Of a stretch of 64,000 nt of DNA, positions 1-10,884 are shown in pieces. Made by a program: the position numbers and the translations under genes. Under the pieces are notes generated by a model. The model saw only the letters and a program-made list of their open reading frames with translations. It made no database searches and was not told where the DNA came from. The stretch's first letter is position 1. Each line of letters starts with the position of its first letter. Origin of the DNA: CAZJQD01 sp964548165 [NCBI: uncultured bacterium] (lineage in GTDB: Bacteria > UBA8481); the NCBI GenBank assembly GCA_964548165.1, contig CAZJQD010000004.1, positions 25,524 through 89,523 on the forward strand, read 5' to 3'.

Positions 1-1827
1 CCGGTCGACCTGGACATGAGCATGATGGCCGACTTCATCTCGGAGAGCCGCGACAACATCCATTACGCCGAAGGCGCGATGCTGGCCCTGGAGACGAACC
101 CGGACGATTCCGAGGCGATCAACACGATCTTCCGCGCGTTCCATACCCTCAAGGGCATGGCCGCGTTCCTCGGCTTCAAGATGCTCTCGGAGCTGGCCCA
201 TCACTCCGAGTCCCTGCTCTCCCGGATCCGCGAGGGCGAGATCCGCTACGGCGCCGTCTACGCCGACCTCTCGCTCAAGTCCGTGGACGTCTGCAAGGAG
301 ATCGTGCAGGGCATCGAGGACGCCCTGGGCGGCGCGAACGGCGGGGTCATCCCGCGGCCCGGCGCGTTCGATGAGCAGATGGCGCGCCTGACCAACGCCG
401 ATGCTCTCGTGGCACCGGAGCCCTCGGTCCCGGACGGCGCCGCGGTCCGCAAGCTGGGCGAGATCCTCGTGGCGGAAGGCAAGGCCGAGCCGGACGAGAT
501 CGACGCCGTCGTCGAGTCGCAGGGCGCGGAGCCCCTGGGGGTGGCCCTGGTCCGCGCCAATATCGCCTCGGTCACCGACGTCGCGCAGGCGCTTCGGGAA
601 CAGCAGAAGGCGCGCGGCGGCGCGAGCGGGGGCGAGGGCGTCGAGACGACGGTGAAGGTCCGCACGGACCGCCTGGATCGCCTCCTGAATCTCGTCGGGG
701 AGCTGGTCATCGCCCAGTCGATGCTGGACCAGGACGAGACGATCGGCGCCGGAACGCACCGGGAACTCGCCAGCAAGGTCGGCCACACGGGCAAGGTGGT
801 CCGGGAGCTCCAGACGCTGACGATGGCGATGAGGATGGTCCCGTTGAAGGCCTCCTTCCAGAAGATGACGCGCCTGGTCCGGGACGTGACGCGAAAGAAC
901 GGCAAGCAGGTGCGGCTGGAAACCGCGGGCGAGGAGACCGAGATCGACCGGACGCTCGTGGACAACATCAACGAGTTCCTCGTCCACATGGTCCGCAACT
1001 CGCTCGATCACGGCCTGGAGACCCCCGAGGACCGGGCGCTTGCCGGGAAGAACCCCCACGGAACCCTTCGGCTCTCGGCCGGTCACCGCGGCGGCAACGT
1101 GGTCTTCGAGATTGCCGATGACGGGCGCGGCCTGGATCGCGAGCGGATCCTCGCGAAGGCCATCGCGCGCGGGCTCGTGGACGCGAGCCGTCCCCTGGCG
1201 GACGCCGAGATCGACCGGCTGATCTTCGAACCCGGCTTCTCGACGGCGGAGACCGTGACGGATCTCTCGGGACGCGGCGTTGGCATGGACGTGGTGCGTA
1301 GCGGAGTGGAGGCGCTCAGGGGCCGCATCGAGATCGACTCGCGTCCCGGCCAGGGATGCCGGTTCACGATGCACGTGCCGCTGACGATGGCGATCACGGA
1401 CGGCATGGTCGTCCGGGTCGGCGACCAGCGGTACATCATCCCGATCCTGAACATCAAGATGAGCCTGCGGCCCACCTCGGACCAGGTCTCCACGCTGGCG
1501 GGAAGAGGCGAGATGCTGATGTTCATGCAGACGCTCATCCCCGTGGTGCGGCTCCACCGGGTCTTCGAGGTTGAGGACGCGGTCACGGATTTCAGCCAGG
1601 GGCTCATGATCATCCTCGAGGAGAACACGCGTCGGTTCGCGTGCTTCGTCGATGACCTCGTGGGCCAGGTGCAGGTGGTCGCCAAGACCCTCGGCGAGGG
1701 CGTGGGTCGGGTGAACGGGATCGCCGCCGGCGCCATTCTCGGCGACGGAAGAGTGGGGCTCATCCTCGACACAGCCGGTCTTTTGGACGTGGCGGAGGGG
1801 CGGGCGGCTGACGTGGTGGAAGCGTGA
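1..1827 (+). CDS. cheA: Chemotaxis histidine kinase CheA (5' end may lie outside the window)
   Basis: CheA autophosphorylates on a P1 histidine and passes the phosphate to CheY and CheB under receptor control. The frame is open to base 1 and the first ATG is at 16, so the start may lie upstream. Numbering from that ATG, the P1/Hpt domain spans about 1-105, with the phospho-acceptor H43 in the motif FHTLKG. Residues 135-195 are not a recognisable P2 domain; they contain LGEILVAEGKAEPDEIDAVV, resembling the N-terminal module of GspE/MshE ATPases. The dimerisation helix (RLLNLVGELVIAQ), N-box (VRNSLDHGLE), G boxes (DDGRGLD, GRGVGMDVV) and a C-terminal CheW-like P5 domain follow in the usual order. 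It heads the visible chemotaxis operon, 46 bp before cheW. Confidence 0.95.
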   Translation, partial: PVDLDMSMMADFISESRDNIHYAEGAMLALETNPDDSEAINTIFRAFHTLKGMAAFLGFKMLSELAHHSESLLSRIREGEIRYGAVYADLSLKSVDVCKEIVQGIEDALGGANGGVIPRPGAFDEQMARLTNADALVAPEPSVPDGAAVRKLGEILVAEGKAEPDEIDAVVESQGAEPLGVALVRANIASVTDVAQALREQQKARGGASGGEGVETTVKVRTDRLDRLLNLVGELVIAQSMLDQDETIGAGTHRELASKVGHTGKVVRELQTLTMAMRMVPLKASFQKMTRLVRDVTRKNGKQVRLETAGEETEIDRTLVDNINEFLVHMVRNSLDHGLETPEDRALAGKNPHGTLRLSAGHRGGNVVFEIADDGRGLDRERILAKAIARGLVDASRPLADAEIDRLIFEPGFSTAETVTDLSGRGVGMDVVRSGVEALRGRIEIDSRPGQGCRFTMHVPLTMAITDGMVVRVGDQRYIIPILNIKMSLRPTSDQVSTLAGRGEMLMFMQTLIPVVRLHRVFEVEDAVTDFSQGLMIILEENTRRFACFVDDLVGQVQVVAKTLGEGVGRVNGIAAGAILGDGRVGLILDTAGLLDVAEGRAADVVEA

Positions 1828-1873
1828 TCGAGAAGGTGCAGGTCCCGTCGCGGCGGGAGAAGGAGAGATTCGC

Positions 1874-2392
1874 ATGAGTGAACGGGAATCGGGCGCGGTG
1901 GCTGAGCGGCCGGAGACGAGAGCGCGCGGGGGCAAGTTCCTGACCTTCTGCCTCGGGGCCGAGGAGTACGGCATCGAGATCCTGAAGGTGCAGGAGATCA
2001 TCGGCGTCCTGCCCATTACCCCGGTGCCCCGGACCCCGGAGTTCATCTGCGGCGTCATCAACCTGCGCGGCAAGATCATCCCCATCATCGACATCCGCCT
2101 CAAGCTCTCCATGGAGGCCCGGGCGAAGACCGAGGAGACGTGCATCATCGTCGTCAAGGCACGCGGGATCGAGATGGGGATCGTGGTGGACAAGGTCAGC
2201 GAGGTTGCCGACATCGGGTCGGCCGATATCCAGGATGCTCCCAGCTTCGGCGCGGAGATCAACACGGACTACATCCTGGGGATCGGTAAGTCGGAGAACA
2301 AGGTGCGGATGCTCCTGGATATCGACCGGGTGCTCTCGAGCCAGGACGTGGTTGCATTGCGCGGCGCCGCGGGCGCGACGAAGGAGGATTGA
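1874..2392 (+). CDS. cheW: Chemotaxis coupling protein CheW
   Basis: A 172-residue CheW-domain protein that links chemoreceptors to CheA in the membrane-proximal array. After about 22 polar, poorly conserved residues comes a single CheW fold with the hallmarks [37 protein letters not shown] and a later [11 protein letters not shown]. The ATG at 1874 follows a purine-rich GAGAAGGAGAG stretch that can serve as ribosome binding site. Its TGA at 2390-2392 overlaps the start of the first receptor gene, so translation is probably coupled. It is the only free-standing CheW in the window. Confidence 0.95.
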   Translation: MSERESGAVAERPETRARGGKFLTFCLGAEEYGIEILKVQEIIGVLPITPVPRTPEFICGVINLRGKIIPIIDIRLKLSMEARAKTEETCIIVVKARGIEMGIVVDKVSEVADIGSADIQDAPSFGAEINTDYILGIGKSENKVRMLLDIDRVLSSQDVVALRGAAGATKED

Positions 2393-4272
2393 TGATGGCG
2401 AATTTCACGGATCGCATGAAGATTGGACAGAAGCTGACCGGGGGATTTCTCATCGTGGCCGCCATCGCGGCCGGGATTGGGTTGGCCGGCTGGTGGGGGA
2501 TGAACGGGATCATGGCGGTGGCCGATGACCTGGGGATGGTGCGCCTGCCCAGCGTCCAGGCGCTCCTCGAGATCGACGCCGCGCAGGCGGAGATGTTCAG
2601 CACCGAGTACGCGATGCTCAATCCCGCCATGGGCGATGCGGCCCGGCAGCACCAGCGCGAACGCTGCGCGGCCGCGCAGAAGAGGTTCGAGGAGGCGTGG
2701 GCGCTTTTTGAACCGCTTTCGCAGACACCCGAGGTGGCCGCGACGTGGAAGGAGTTCGTGCCGGCCTGGAAGAAGTGGCTGGCCGATCACGAGGAATTCC
2801 ACCGGCTCAACGCGCTCCCCAAGACCCCCGCCACCTGGCAACAGCTCAATGTTCACAATGCCCAGGTGGAGGCAAAGTCCTTCCTCGAGGCCGAGGCCTT
2901 GCTGGCCAAGCTCGTGGAGATCAACATCGCCGCCGCGAAGGCGGCCAACGAGTCGGCGGATGTCGCGGAGAACCGCGCGGACACGATCCTCCTCGTGGCC
3001 GTGGTGCTTGGTGTCGCCTTCGCGATCGGCATGGGAGTCATGCTCACCCGGTCCATCACGACACCGATGTCGCAGGGCGTGGAGATGATGAAGCGCATTG
3101 CCAGGGGCGATCTCGCGATGCGCCTGAAGATGGAGCGGCAGGACGAGATCGGGGAATTGGCCGAGGCGATGGATTCGACCTCGGACGTGCTCCAGCGACT
3201 CATCAACGACGATGGCGGCGCGACGCTCAAGCGCGCGGCCGAGAAGGACATGACGGCCCGCGTGAAGCACGAGTATGAGGGCGTCTTCGAGGAGATGAAG
3301 AAGAGCATCAACCTGGTGATGGAGAGCCTCGACCAGAGCCTGGGGCAGGTCTCGATGGCGGCCGAGCAGGTGGCGGCGGCGTCGGAGCAGATCGGATCGG
3401 GCAGCCAGTCGCTGGCGCAGGGCACGTCCGAGCAGGCCTCGGCGCTGGAGGAGGTGAGCTCCAGTCTCCAGGAGATGGCCGCCATGACGAGGCAGAACGC
3501 CGGGAATGCGAAGGAGGCCAAGAGCATGGCCGACGCGGCGAAGGCGGGCGCGGACAAGGGCGTCGAGAACATGAAGCGCATGTCGGCGGCCATCGAGTCG
3601 ATCAAGAAGTCGTCGGACGACACGGCCAAGATCATCAAGACCATCGACGAGATCGCCTTCCAGACGAACCTCCTGGCCCTGAATGCCGCCGTCGAGGCCG
3701 CCCGGGCGGGCGAGGCGGGGATGGGATTCGCGGTGGTGGCCGACGAGGTCCGCAAGCTCGCCATGCGCAGCGCGGAGGCGGCCAAGAACACGGCCAACAT
3801 GATCGAGGAGTCGGTCAAGAACTCGAACAACGGCGTCGCCCTGAACGGCGAGGTCATGAAGAGTTTCGAGGAGATCAACGGGATGGCGCGGAAGGTGAGC
3901 GAGGTGATCGCCGAGATCTCCGCCGCCAGCGACCAGCAGACGCTGGGCATCGACCAGGTGAACAAGGCCATCGAGCAGATGAACCAGGTGACCCAGCAGA
4001 ACGCGGCGAATTCCGAGGAGTCGGCCAGCTCGGCCGAGGAGATGTCGTCCCAGGCCCAGGAGCTCCAGGCGCTGGTCGGCAGTTTCGAAATATCGGGAAG
4101 CGGTATGACGGCGCCCGCGGCGCGCCGAACGGCGACCAGGACCACGACGACGCCTGCGGCCAAGCCGGTGGCGAAGACCGCGGTTCGGCCTTCGGCGTTC
4201 GCAGCGGCCGGAGGAGTGGATCCGCGCAAAGCGATCCCCTTCGACGACGACGCGGCGCTGAAAGAATTCTAG
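2392..4272 (+). CDS. Methyl-accepting chemotaxis protein 1
   Basis: An inner-membrane chemoreceptor of about 626 residues. The first transmembrane helix is at about 16-38, followed by a periplasmic helical sensor of about 160 residues, a second transmembrane helix near 200-222, a HAMP domain ([13 protein letters not shown]) and a long cytoplasmic signalling coiled coil whose hairpin tip reads [21 protein letters not shown] Pro/Ala/Thr-rich tail of about 60 residues ends in DDDAALKEF. It lacks a recognisable NWETF-type pentapeptide for CheR/CheB docking. TTG 2389, ATG 2392 and ATG 2395 are all in frame; AAGGAGGA at 2381-2388 favours one of the ATGs. The ligand cannot be predicted. Confidence 0.93.
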   Translation: MMANFTDRMKIGQKLTGGFLIVAAIAAGIGLAGWWGMNGIMAVADDLGMVRLPSVQALLEIDAAQAEMFSTEYAMLNPAMGDAARQHQRERCAAAQKRFEEAWALFEPLSQTPEVAATWKEFVPAWKKWLADHEEFHRLNALPKTPATWQQLNVHNAQVEAKSFLEAEALLAKLVEINIAAAKAANESADVAENRADTILLVAVVLGVAFAIGMGVMLTRSITTPMSQGVEMMKRIARGDLAMRLKMERQDEIGELAEAMDSTSDVLQRLINDDGGATLKRAAEKDMTARVKHEYEGVFEEMKKSINLVMESLDQSLGQVSMAAEQVAAASEQIGSGSQSLAQGTSEQASALEEVSSSLQEMAAMTRQNAGNAKEAKSMADAAKAGADKGVENMKRMSAAIESIKKSSDDTAKIIKTIDEIAFQTNLLALNAAVEAARAGEAGMGFAVVADEVRKLAMRSAEAAKNTANMIEESVKNSNNGVALNGEVMKSFEEINGMARKVSEVIAEISAASDQQTLGIDQVNKAIEQMNQVTQQNAANSEESASSAEEMSSQAQELQALVGSFEISGSGMTAPAARRTATRTTTTPAAKPVAKTAVRPSAFAAAGGVDPRKAIPFDDDAALKEF

Positions 4273-4303
4273 CCAACACAAGGGAACATACGAGGAGGAG
4301 TCG

Positions 4304-6043
4304 GTGGGAGAGAAGAAGCGGTTTCGATGGACAGTGGCGCGCAAGCTGCGGGTGGGCTTCCTGCTGGTCATGGTCGCGGTGACCATGACGTGCGCTGCGG
4401 GACTCTGGGCCGTTCATGGTCTTGCTTCGAAGCTGGACCAGACGATGGGCGAGCAGGTGGAGGCGCTGGTCCAGCTCGCAGAGGCCGTTCCGGCCATGGA
4501 GCGCTCGCGGCTGGCGCTTGTGCAGTATCTCGCGTCTCAGACGGACGAGGAGCGCGCCCGGCTCCGCCAGGTCATCGCGTCGAACACGCGGGCGGCCGAT
4601 GAGGCGCTGGCGGCCGGCACCGCGGCCAACTTTGCTCAGTACGGGGCCGAGGACATGGACGAGGGGTTCCGCGAGATCGCGGCGGCCTGGAGGGCCTTCG
4701 TGGCGACGCGGGACCAGGAGCTGATCCCGGCGGCCGAGCGGGGAGACCTGGCAACGGCGCGCGCCCTGGCCTTCGGGATCCAGAAGGAGCGATACGAGGC
4801 CTTCTCGCGGGCGGCGCAACGCCTGATCGATGGCGAGCGCGGTGAGGCGGCGGGGAACAAGGCCGCCGCCGCCCGGCTGGGTCGCCAAAGCCGCTTGATC
4901 GTCCTGGTCTCCTTCGTCGCCGCCATCCTCTGGGGAGCGTTCGTCGCCGTGACCCTCAGCCGCGATATCGCGACCGCCACCGCTCAAGGGGTGGAGATGA
5001 TGGAGCGCCTGGCGCGCGGCGATCTCTCCGCCCGGATTGACCTGAAGCGTGACGACGAGTTCGGGGACATGGCGCGCGCGATGGGTGCCTGCGCGGATAC
5101 GCTCCAGTCCCTCGCAGTGACGGACGGCGGCGACGTCCTGCATCGCGCGGCCCAGCGGGACATGACCGGCCGCGTGTCCGGCCGCTACGAGGGCGCCTTC
5201 GGCCAGATGAAGGAAAACATCAACGCCGTGATGCAGAACCTGGACCAGGGGCTCGGGCAGGTGTCGCTGGCGGCCGAGCAGGTGGCGTCGGCGGCGGCGC
5301 AGATCGGATCGGGGAGCCAGTCACTGGCCCAGAGCGCCTCAGAGCAGGCCTCCTCGCTGGAGGAGACGGCCTCGAGCCTCCAGCAGATGGCCTCCATGAC
5401 GCGGCGGAATTCCGAGAGCGCGAAGGAAGCCATGCGGCTCGCGGTCGCGGCAAAGGAGGGAACGGACCAGGGCGTCGAGAACATGAAGCGGATGTCGACG
5501 GCCATCGACGCGATCAAGAAGTCCTCGGACGACACGGCCCGGATCATCAAGACCATCGACGAGATAGCCTTCCAGACGAATCTCTTGGCGCTGAACGCGG
5601 CCGTGGAGGCGGCCCGCGCTGGCGAGGCGGGAGCCGGGTTCGCCGTTGTGGCGGACGAGGTGCGCAAGCTCGCACAACGGAGCGCGGAGGCCGCGCGCAA
5701 CACGGCCGGCCTGATCGAGGAATCGGTCCGGAATTCGAACCACGGTGTGGCCTTGAATTCCGACGTCATGAAGAGCTTCGAGGCCATCGACGGGATGTCG
5801 CGGAAGGTGAGCGAGGTCGTGGCGGAGATCGCGTCGGCGTCCGAGCAGCAGACGCTGGGCATCGACCAGGTCAACAAGGCCGTTGACCAGATGAACCAGG
5901 CCACGCAAATGAACGCGGCGAACTCGGAGGAAACGGCTTCGTCGTCCGAGCAGATGTCGGCCCAGGCGGAGGAGTTGCGCGCGCTCGTGGGAAGTTTCAG
6001 GCTCTCCGGCGGAACTGCCGTGCGGCCGGTGCGTAGGGCCTGA
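4304..6043 (+). CDS. Methyl-accepting chemotaxis protein 2
   Basis: A 579-residue paralogue of the preceding receptor. It has an N-terminal transmembrane helix (about 12-34), a helical periplasmic domain, a second transmembrane helix (about 198-220), HAMP ([13 protein letters not shown]) and a signalling domain almost identical around [20 protein letters not shown]. The start is a GTG at 4304, supported by AGGAGG at 4293-4298, five bases upstream. The ligand-binding part differs clearly from receptor 1 while the cytoplasmic part is closely alike, as expected for tandem duplication with sensor divergence. It ends 12 bp before cheR. The ligand is unknown. Confidence 0.93.
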   Translation: MGEKKRFRWTVARKLRVGFLLVMVAVTMTCAAGLWAVHGLASKLDQTMGEQVEALVQLAEAVPAMERSRLALVQYLASQTDEERARLRQVIASNTRAADEALAAGTAANFAQYGAEDMDEGFREIAAAWRAFVATRDQELIPAAERGDLATARALAFGIQKERYEAFSRAAQRLIDGERGEAAGNKAAAARLGRQSRLIVLVSFVAAILWGAFVAVTLSRDIATATAQGVEMMERLARGDLSARIDLKRDDEFGDMARAMGACADTLQSLAVTDGGDVLHRAAQRDMTGRVSGRYEGAFGQMKENINAVMQNLDQGLGQVSLAAEQVASAAAQIGSGSQSLAQSASEQASSLEETASSLQQMASMTRRNSESAKEAMRLAVAAKEGTDQGVENMKRMSTAIDAIKKSSDDTARIIKTIDEIAFQTNLLALNAAVEAARAGEAGAGFAVVADEVRKLAQRSAEAARNTAGLIEESVRNSNHGVALNSDVMKSFEAIDGMSRKVSEVVAEIASASEQQTLGIDQVNKAVDQMNQATQMNAANSEETASSSEQMSAQAEELRALVGSFRLSGGTAVRPVRRA

Positions 6044-6055
6044 GACGGGCTCGTC

Positions 6056-6880
6056 GTGCTGACCGCGGATCTCACGGACCGGCAGTTCACGCGGATCGCG
6101 GAGATCGTCTACGCCCAGTGCGGGATCAACCTGAAGGAAGGCAAGGAAGAGCTCGTCAAGTCGCGGCTGATGAAGCGCCTCCGCCAGCTCGAGCTTCCCT
6201 CGTTCGACGCGTATATCCGCCATCTCGAAGGGGACGTGTCCGGCAACGAGATGGTCACGATGATCGACTGCCTGACGACCAACAAGACGTCGTTCTTTCG
6301 CGAGCCCCAGCACTTCGACTTTCTCAAGCGCGTCGTCCTGCCGGCCTGCGGCTCGAAGGTCCGAATCTGGAGCGCGGGGTGCTCGACGGGCGAGGAGCCC
6401 TACACGCTTGCGATCGTGCTCCGGGAGTTCTGGCCCGATATCGACGTTCGCGACGGGCGCGCCCGCGATGTGCGCATACTGGCCACCGACATCTCGACGC
6501 GGGTCCTGGAGCGCGCGAAGGAAGGCGTTTACACCCAGGACGTGCTGGCGGATGTCTCCGCTCAGCTCCTGCCGAAGTACTTCGAGTGCGTGGAGATGAA
6601 GAAGCCCCGGCTCTACCAGGTGCGTTCCGAGCTCTCCAGCCTCATCACCTTCGCGCGGTTGAACCTGATGGAGGACTGGCCGATGTCCGGGCCCTTCGAC
6701 GCCATCTTCTGCCGCAACGTGATGATCTACTTCGACAAGCCCACCCAGGAGACGCTGATCAATCGCTATGCCGGACTCCTCCGGTCGGGCGGCCACCTCT
6801 TCGTGGGGCACTCCGAGAGCCTGGCGGGGCTCCGGCACCCCCTGAAGTACGTCCAGCCTGCGCTGTACCGGAAAGAGTGA
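6056..6880 (+). CDS. cheR: Chemoreceptor glutamate methyltransferase CheR
   Basis: CheR transfers methyl groups from S-adenosylmethionine to glutamates on receptor helices, setting adaptation. The 274 residues match a full CheR: a small all-helical N-domain (FTRIAEIVYAQCGINL), the conserved TNKTSFFREPQHF segment, the SAM-binding loop VRIWSAGCSTGEEPYT and the motif DAIFCRNVMIYFDK followed by GGHLFVGHSE. The start is a GTG at 6056, 12 bp after the receptor stop, with no strong Shine-Dalgarno; a second GTG further in is less likely because it would cut the N-domain. It sits next to cheD and cheB, the other adaptation enzymes. Confidence 0.96.
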   Translation: MLTADLTDRQFTRIAEIVYAQCGINLKEGKEELVKSRLMKRLRQLELPSFDAYIRHLEGDVSGNEMVTMIDCLTTNKTSFFREPQHFDFLKRVVLPACGSKVRIWSAGCSTGEEPYTLAIVLREFWPDIDVRDGRARDVRILATDISTRVLERAKEGVYTQDVLADVSAQLLPKYFECVEMKKPRLYQVRSELSSLITFARLNLMEDWPMSGPFDAIFCRNVMIYFDKPTQETLINRYAGLLRSGGHLFVGHSESLAGLRHPLKYVQPALYRKE

Positions 6881-6887
6881 CGACGCC

Positions 6888-7418
6888 GTGATCCACACGG
6901 TCGGGATCGCCGAGATCGCCCTCTCCACGTCGAGCGAGGACGAGATCGTGACGCATGCCCTGGGAAGCTGCCTGGGCATCGTTGTCTACGATCCCATCGC
7001 CGTGGTTGGCGGCATGCTCCACGTCATGCTCCCGCTCTCGACCATCGATCCCGCCAAGGCGAAGGCGAACCCGGCGATGTTCGTCGACACCGGCGTCCCG
7101 AAGCTCTTCATGGAGAGCTACAAGCTCGGGGCGAAGAAGGAACGGCTCATCGTGAGCGTGGCGGGCGGCGCGGCCGTGGGGTCGGCCGAGCGCTCGGACT
7201 TCTTCGAGATCGGCAAGCGCAACATGATCATGCTCCGCAAGCTCCTCTGGAAGAACGGCGTCATCCTGAAGGGTACAGACGTCGGTGGCGCGAGCTCGAG
7301 GCAGCTGAGGCTTCACTTGTCCGACGGGCGCGTGTTGGTGCGTTCGGAGGGAACGGAGAGTATCCTCGTGCCGGTAAGCGCCTCGGAGAAAATGCGCGCG
7401 GCCGCGGCGGTATCATGA
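6888..7418 (+). CDS. cheD: Chemoreceptor glutamine deamidase CheD
   Basis: CheD deamidates specific receptor glutamines and, in Bacillus and Thermotoga, partners CheC. The 176-residue protein shows THALGSCLGIVVYDP and GGMLHVMLP. T22, C28 and H45 match the Thr-Cys-His catalytic set known from Thermotoga maritima CheD, shifted by one position. The C-terminal signature DVGGASSRQLRLHL followed by GRVLVR is also present. It starts at a GTG seven bases after the cheR stop. A CheX-like phosphatase two genes downstream may stand in for the CheC partner; that is an inference. Confidence 0.94.
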   Translation: MIHTVGIAEIALSTSSEDEIVTHALGSCLGIVVYDPIAVVGGMLHVMLPLSTIDPAKAKANPAMFVDTGVPKLFMESYKLGAKKERLIVSVAGGAAVGSAERSDFFEIGKRNMIMLRKLLWKNGVILKGTDVGGASSRQLRLHLSDGRVLVRSEGTESILVPVSASEKMRAAAAVS

Positions 7419-7443
7419 GACGTGGGAAGGAATGGAACGGACG

Positions 7444-7819
7444 ATGAGCCTGAATATTCTGATCGTGGACGACAGCGCCGTGATGCGCCGGATGGTGAGG
7501 AGGACCCTGGAGCTGTCCGGCATACCGCTGGGCGAGGTGGTCGAGGCCGGGGACGGAGCAAGCGGGCTGGCCGCGCTGAAGGCGAATTGGATCGATCTTG
7601 TTCTCCTCGATCTGAACATGCCGGTGATGGACGGTGAGACCATGCTGACGCGGTTGCGCGCAGACGAGACCACGCGCACCGTGAAGGTCGTTGTGATCTC
7701 GACCGAGGGAAGCGAAACGCGGATCCAGCATCTCCAGCCGCACATAGACGGCTACATTCACAAGCCGTTCACACCCGAGGCCCTGGGCGCGGCCATCCGG
7801 GATTTGACGGGGGTGACCG

Positions 7820-7833
<14 letters not shown>
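7444..7833 (+). CDS. cheY: Single-domain response regulator, CheY type
   Basis: A stand-alone receiver domain. Acidic residues D9 and D10 (LIVDDS), the phospho-acceptor D56 (LLDLNMPVMDG), the switch residue T in ISTEG and the conserved lysine in YIHKPF are all in place. It is expected to carry the signal from CheA to the flagellar motor. An in-frame ATG at 7432 also exists, but it lies one base after the purine stretch GGAAGG and would add MERT before the usual CheY N-terminus, so 7444 is preferred. The 3' end overlaps the next gene by 14 bases, implying coupled translation. Confidence 0.9.
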
Positions 7834-9433
<1,600 letters not shown>

Positions 9434-9486
9434 GATCCCCTGGTCCGCCTCCGGGCGTATCACGGCGGTATCTCGTTTCTGCCCGC

Positions 9487-9559
9487 GCCTGGGTAGCTCA
9501 GTTGGTAGAGCAAGGGACTGAAAATCCCTGTGTCGGCGGTTCAATTCCGTCCCCAGGCA
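9487..9559 (+). tRNA. tRNA-Phe (anticodon GAA)
   Basis: A 73-nt cloverleaf. The acceptor stem GCCTGGG pairs with CCCAGGC, the D arm is GCTC/GAGC, and the anticodon stem AGGGA/TCCCT encloses the loop CTGAAAA, giving anticodon GAA. The T arm GGCGG/CCGTC has one G-U pair and encloses TTCAATT. The discriminator base is A and the 3' CCA is not encoded. It is a lone tRNA between the chemotaxis operon and a membrane-protein gene. Confidence 0.95.
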
Positions 9560-9660
9560 GGCGTGGGCATACCCGTAAATCTCATGATCACTCCTCGGCC
9601 GGCCGCGACCGCGTGGACACGCGCATGGTGGGCGGGTAGACTCCCGGTTCGGTAAATGGC

Positions 9661-10737
9661 ATGAGCGATCCTAATCTGAAAATTCCCGAGCTTTCCGGGA
9701 ACGGCTCCGGCAACGGGGCAAGTCCCGACGATTCCGGTCCGGTCGAGAACGTCCTGAGCTTCTCGTGGCAGGTCAAGGCCTTCCTGGCCCTCGTGGTGGG
9801 CATCACCGCTCTGCTTTTCGGCGTCTACCAGCCCGTGATGCGGTCGATGTCGAACGAGGCCATGCTCGAAGGCGACATGTACCGCGACCATGCGCTCCGG
9901 GTCCGCGCCGACACGACGGGCGCCGTTCCCGACCTCGAATCGCTCGACGACAAGATCAACGGGATGTACCAGATCGTCGCCGCCTACATGCAGTTCGGTC
10001 GAGCCGGGGGCGGATCGTTCGACCCCAACGATCCCACCAACCGCCAGATCGTCCAGTCCATCATCCGGATGGAGAAGGATATTCGTTCGGTCGACGACGA
10101 GGTGCTCAAGCTGGGCCAGGACTACGGGCTGGTGGAGACCTTTGCGTTCCTCTTCCAGCACCTCAAGGAGCGCGGCGCCAATGTCGAGGAACGCCTCTCG
10201 GCTACCGTGGGCAAGCCCTTGACCCAGCAGACCTACACCCAGCAGTACTACGACGGCCTGTGCTTCCTGGCGCTCCCGGATTACCTCGAGACCGTCAAGA
10301 AGGTCCGCGATCTCTTCCTCGTGGAACCCACGTTTGATCGCGCGATGGCGCAGTACATCGACGCCATCGGGTTCAGCCGCACCTGGACCGAGCCGCGGTT
10401 TCGCATGGCCGATCTCTATCGCGAACGGAACTGGCCCGAGTTCGCCATGATGGAGTACCTCCGGATCGTCAAGCTCGAGCCCCACAGCGACGCCGGCCAG
10501 CGGGCGATGGCCGAGCTTCGCAAGTACCAGGGCGTTCATGCCGAAGCCGATTTCTATTGTGGACTCGCGGAGCTCCTTACCGGCGACGAAGCCAAGGCCC
10601 GGCAGACGTTGCGGCAGTTCCTGGGCACCCAGCCGACAAATGTCTATGCGCCCAAGGTCGCCGAGCTCCTCGGCCACCTCGACGCCGGCAACCGCACCTT
10701 CGTGAAGCAATACCTCCGCGACGAGATCTGGATCTAA
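9661..10737 (+). CDS. Membrane-anchored TPR-like protein of unknown function
   Basis: A 358-residue protein that I do not recognise as a named family. About 37 low-complexity residues rich in Gly, Ser and Asn are followed by one hydrophobic helix (about 38-58, VKAFLALVVGITALLFGVYQ). The rest would be periplasmic. The C-terminal third is helical with TPR-like periodicity (MADLYRERNWPEFAMMEYLRI, then ADFYCGLAELLTGDEAKARQ). The ATG at 9661 follows weak purines only. It stands between tRNA-Phe and galT, without clear operon partners. A scaffold or envelope assembly role is possible but not shown by the sequence. Confidence 0.8.
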   Translation: MSDPNLKIPELSGNGSGNGASPDDSGPVENVLSFSWQVKAFLALVVGITALLFGVYQPVMRSMSNEAMLEGDMYRDHALRVRADTTGAVPDLESLDDKINGMYQIVAAYMQFGRAGGGSFDPNDPTNRQIVQSIIRMEKDIRSVDDEVLKLGQDYGLVETFAFLFQHLKERGANVEERLSATVGKPLTQQTYTQQYYDGLCFLALPDYLETVKKVRDLFLVEPTFDRAMAQYIDAIGFSRTWTEPRFRMADLYRERNWPEFAMMEYLRIVKLEPHSDAGQRAMAELRKYQGVHAEADFYCGLAELLTGDEAKARQTLRQFLGTQPTNVYAPKVAELLGHLDAGNRTFVKQYLRDEIWI

Positions 10738-10876
10738 GGGGCCAGGCTGCCACGTTGCCACACTGGGTCATCTTCTTGCCCCCATGGTGTGGCGTCCTGA
10801 TATTGCAAGATTAGCGCCTCCATGGGCATCTCCTGGGAGTTGGGGAAATTTTGTGGCCCTGTGGCAGCCTGACCCC
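10738..10876. repeat. REP-like inverted-repeat element
   Basis: The whole intergenic space before galT is bounded by imperfect inverted repeats. The left arm at 10738-10753 (GGGGCCAGGCTGCCAC) pairs with the right arm at 10861-10876 (GTGGCAGCCTGACCCC), 15 of 16 positions complementary. Shorter inner repeats of GTGGC/GCCAC also occur. It has no coding capacity and begins at the base after the preceding stop codon. It could be a small palindromic mobile element of the REP/REPIN kind. Confidence 0.6.
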
Positions 10877-10884
10877 ATGGGCCG

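Noticed and set aside
2269-4386. A 705-codon open frame opposite the first chemoreceptor
   Set aside because: The plus strand encodes an unmistakable receptor; the antisense product is low-complexity His/Arg/Leu-rich.
9561-9660. Integration at the tRNA-Phe 3' end
   Set aside because: No integrase gene follows, and I saw no direct repeat of the tRNA 3' end downstream.
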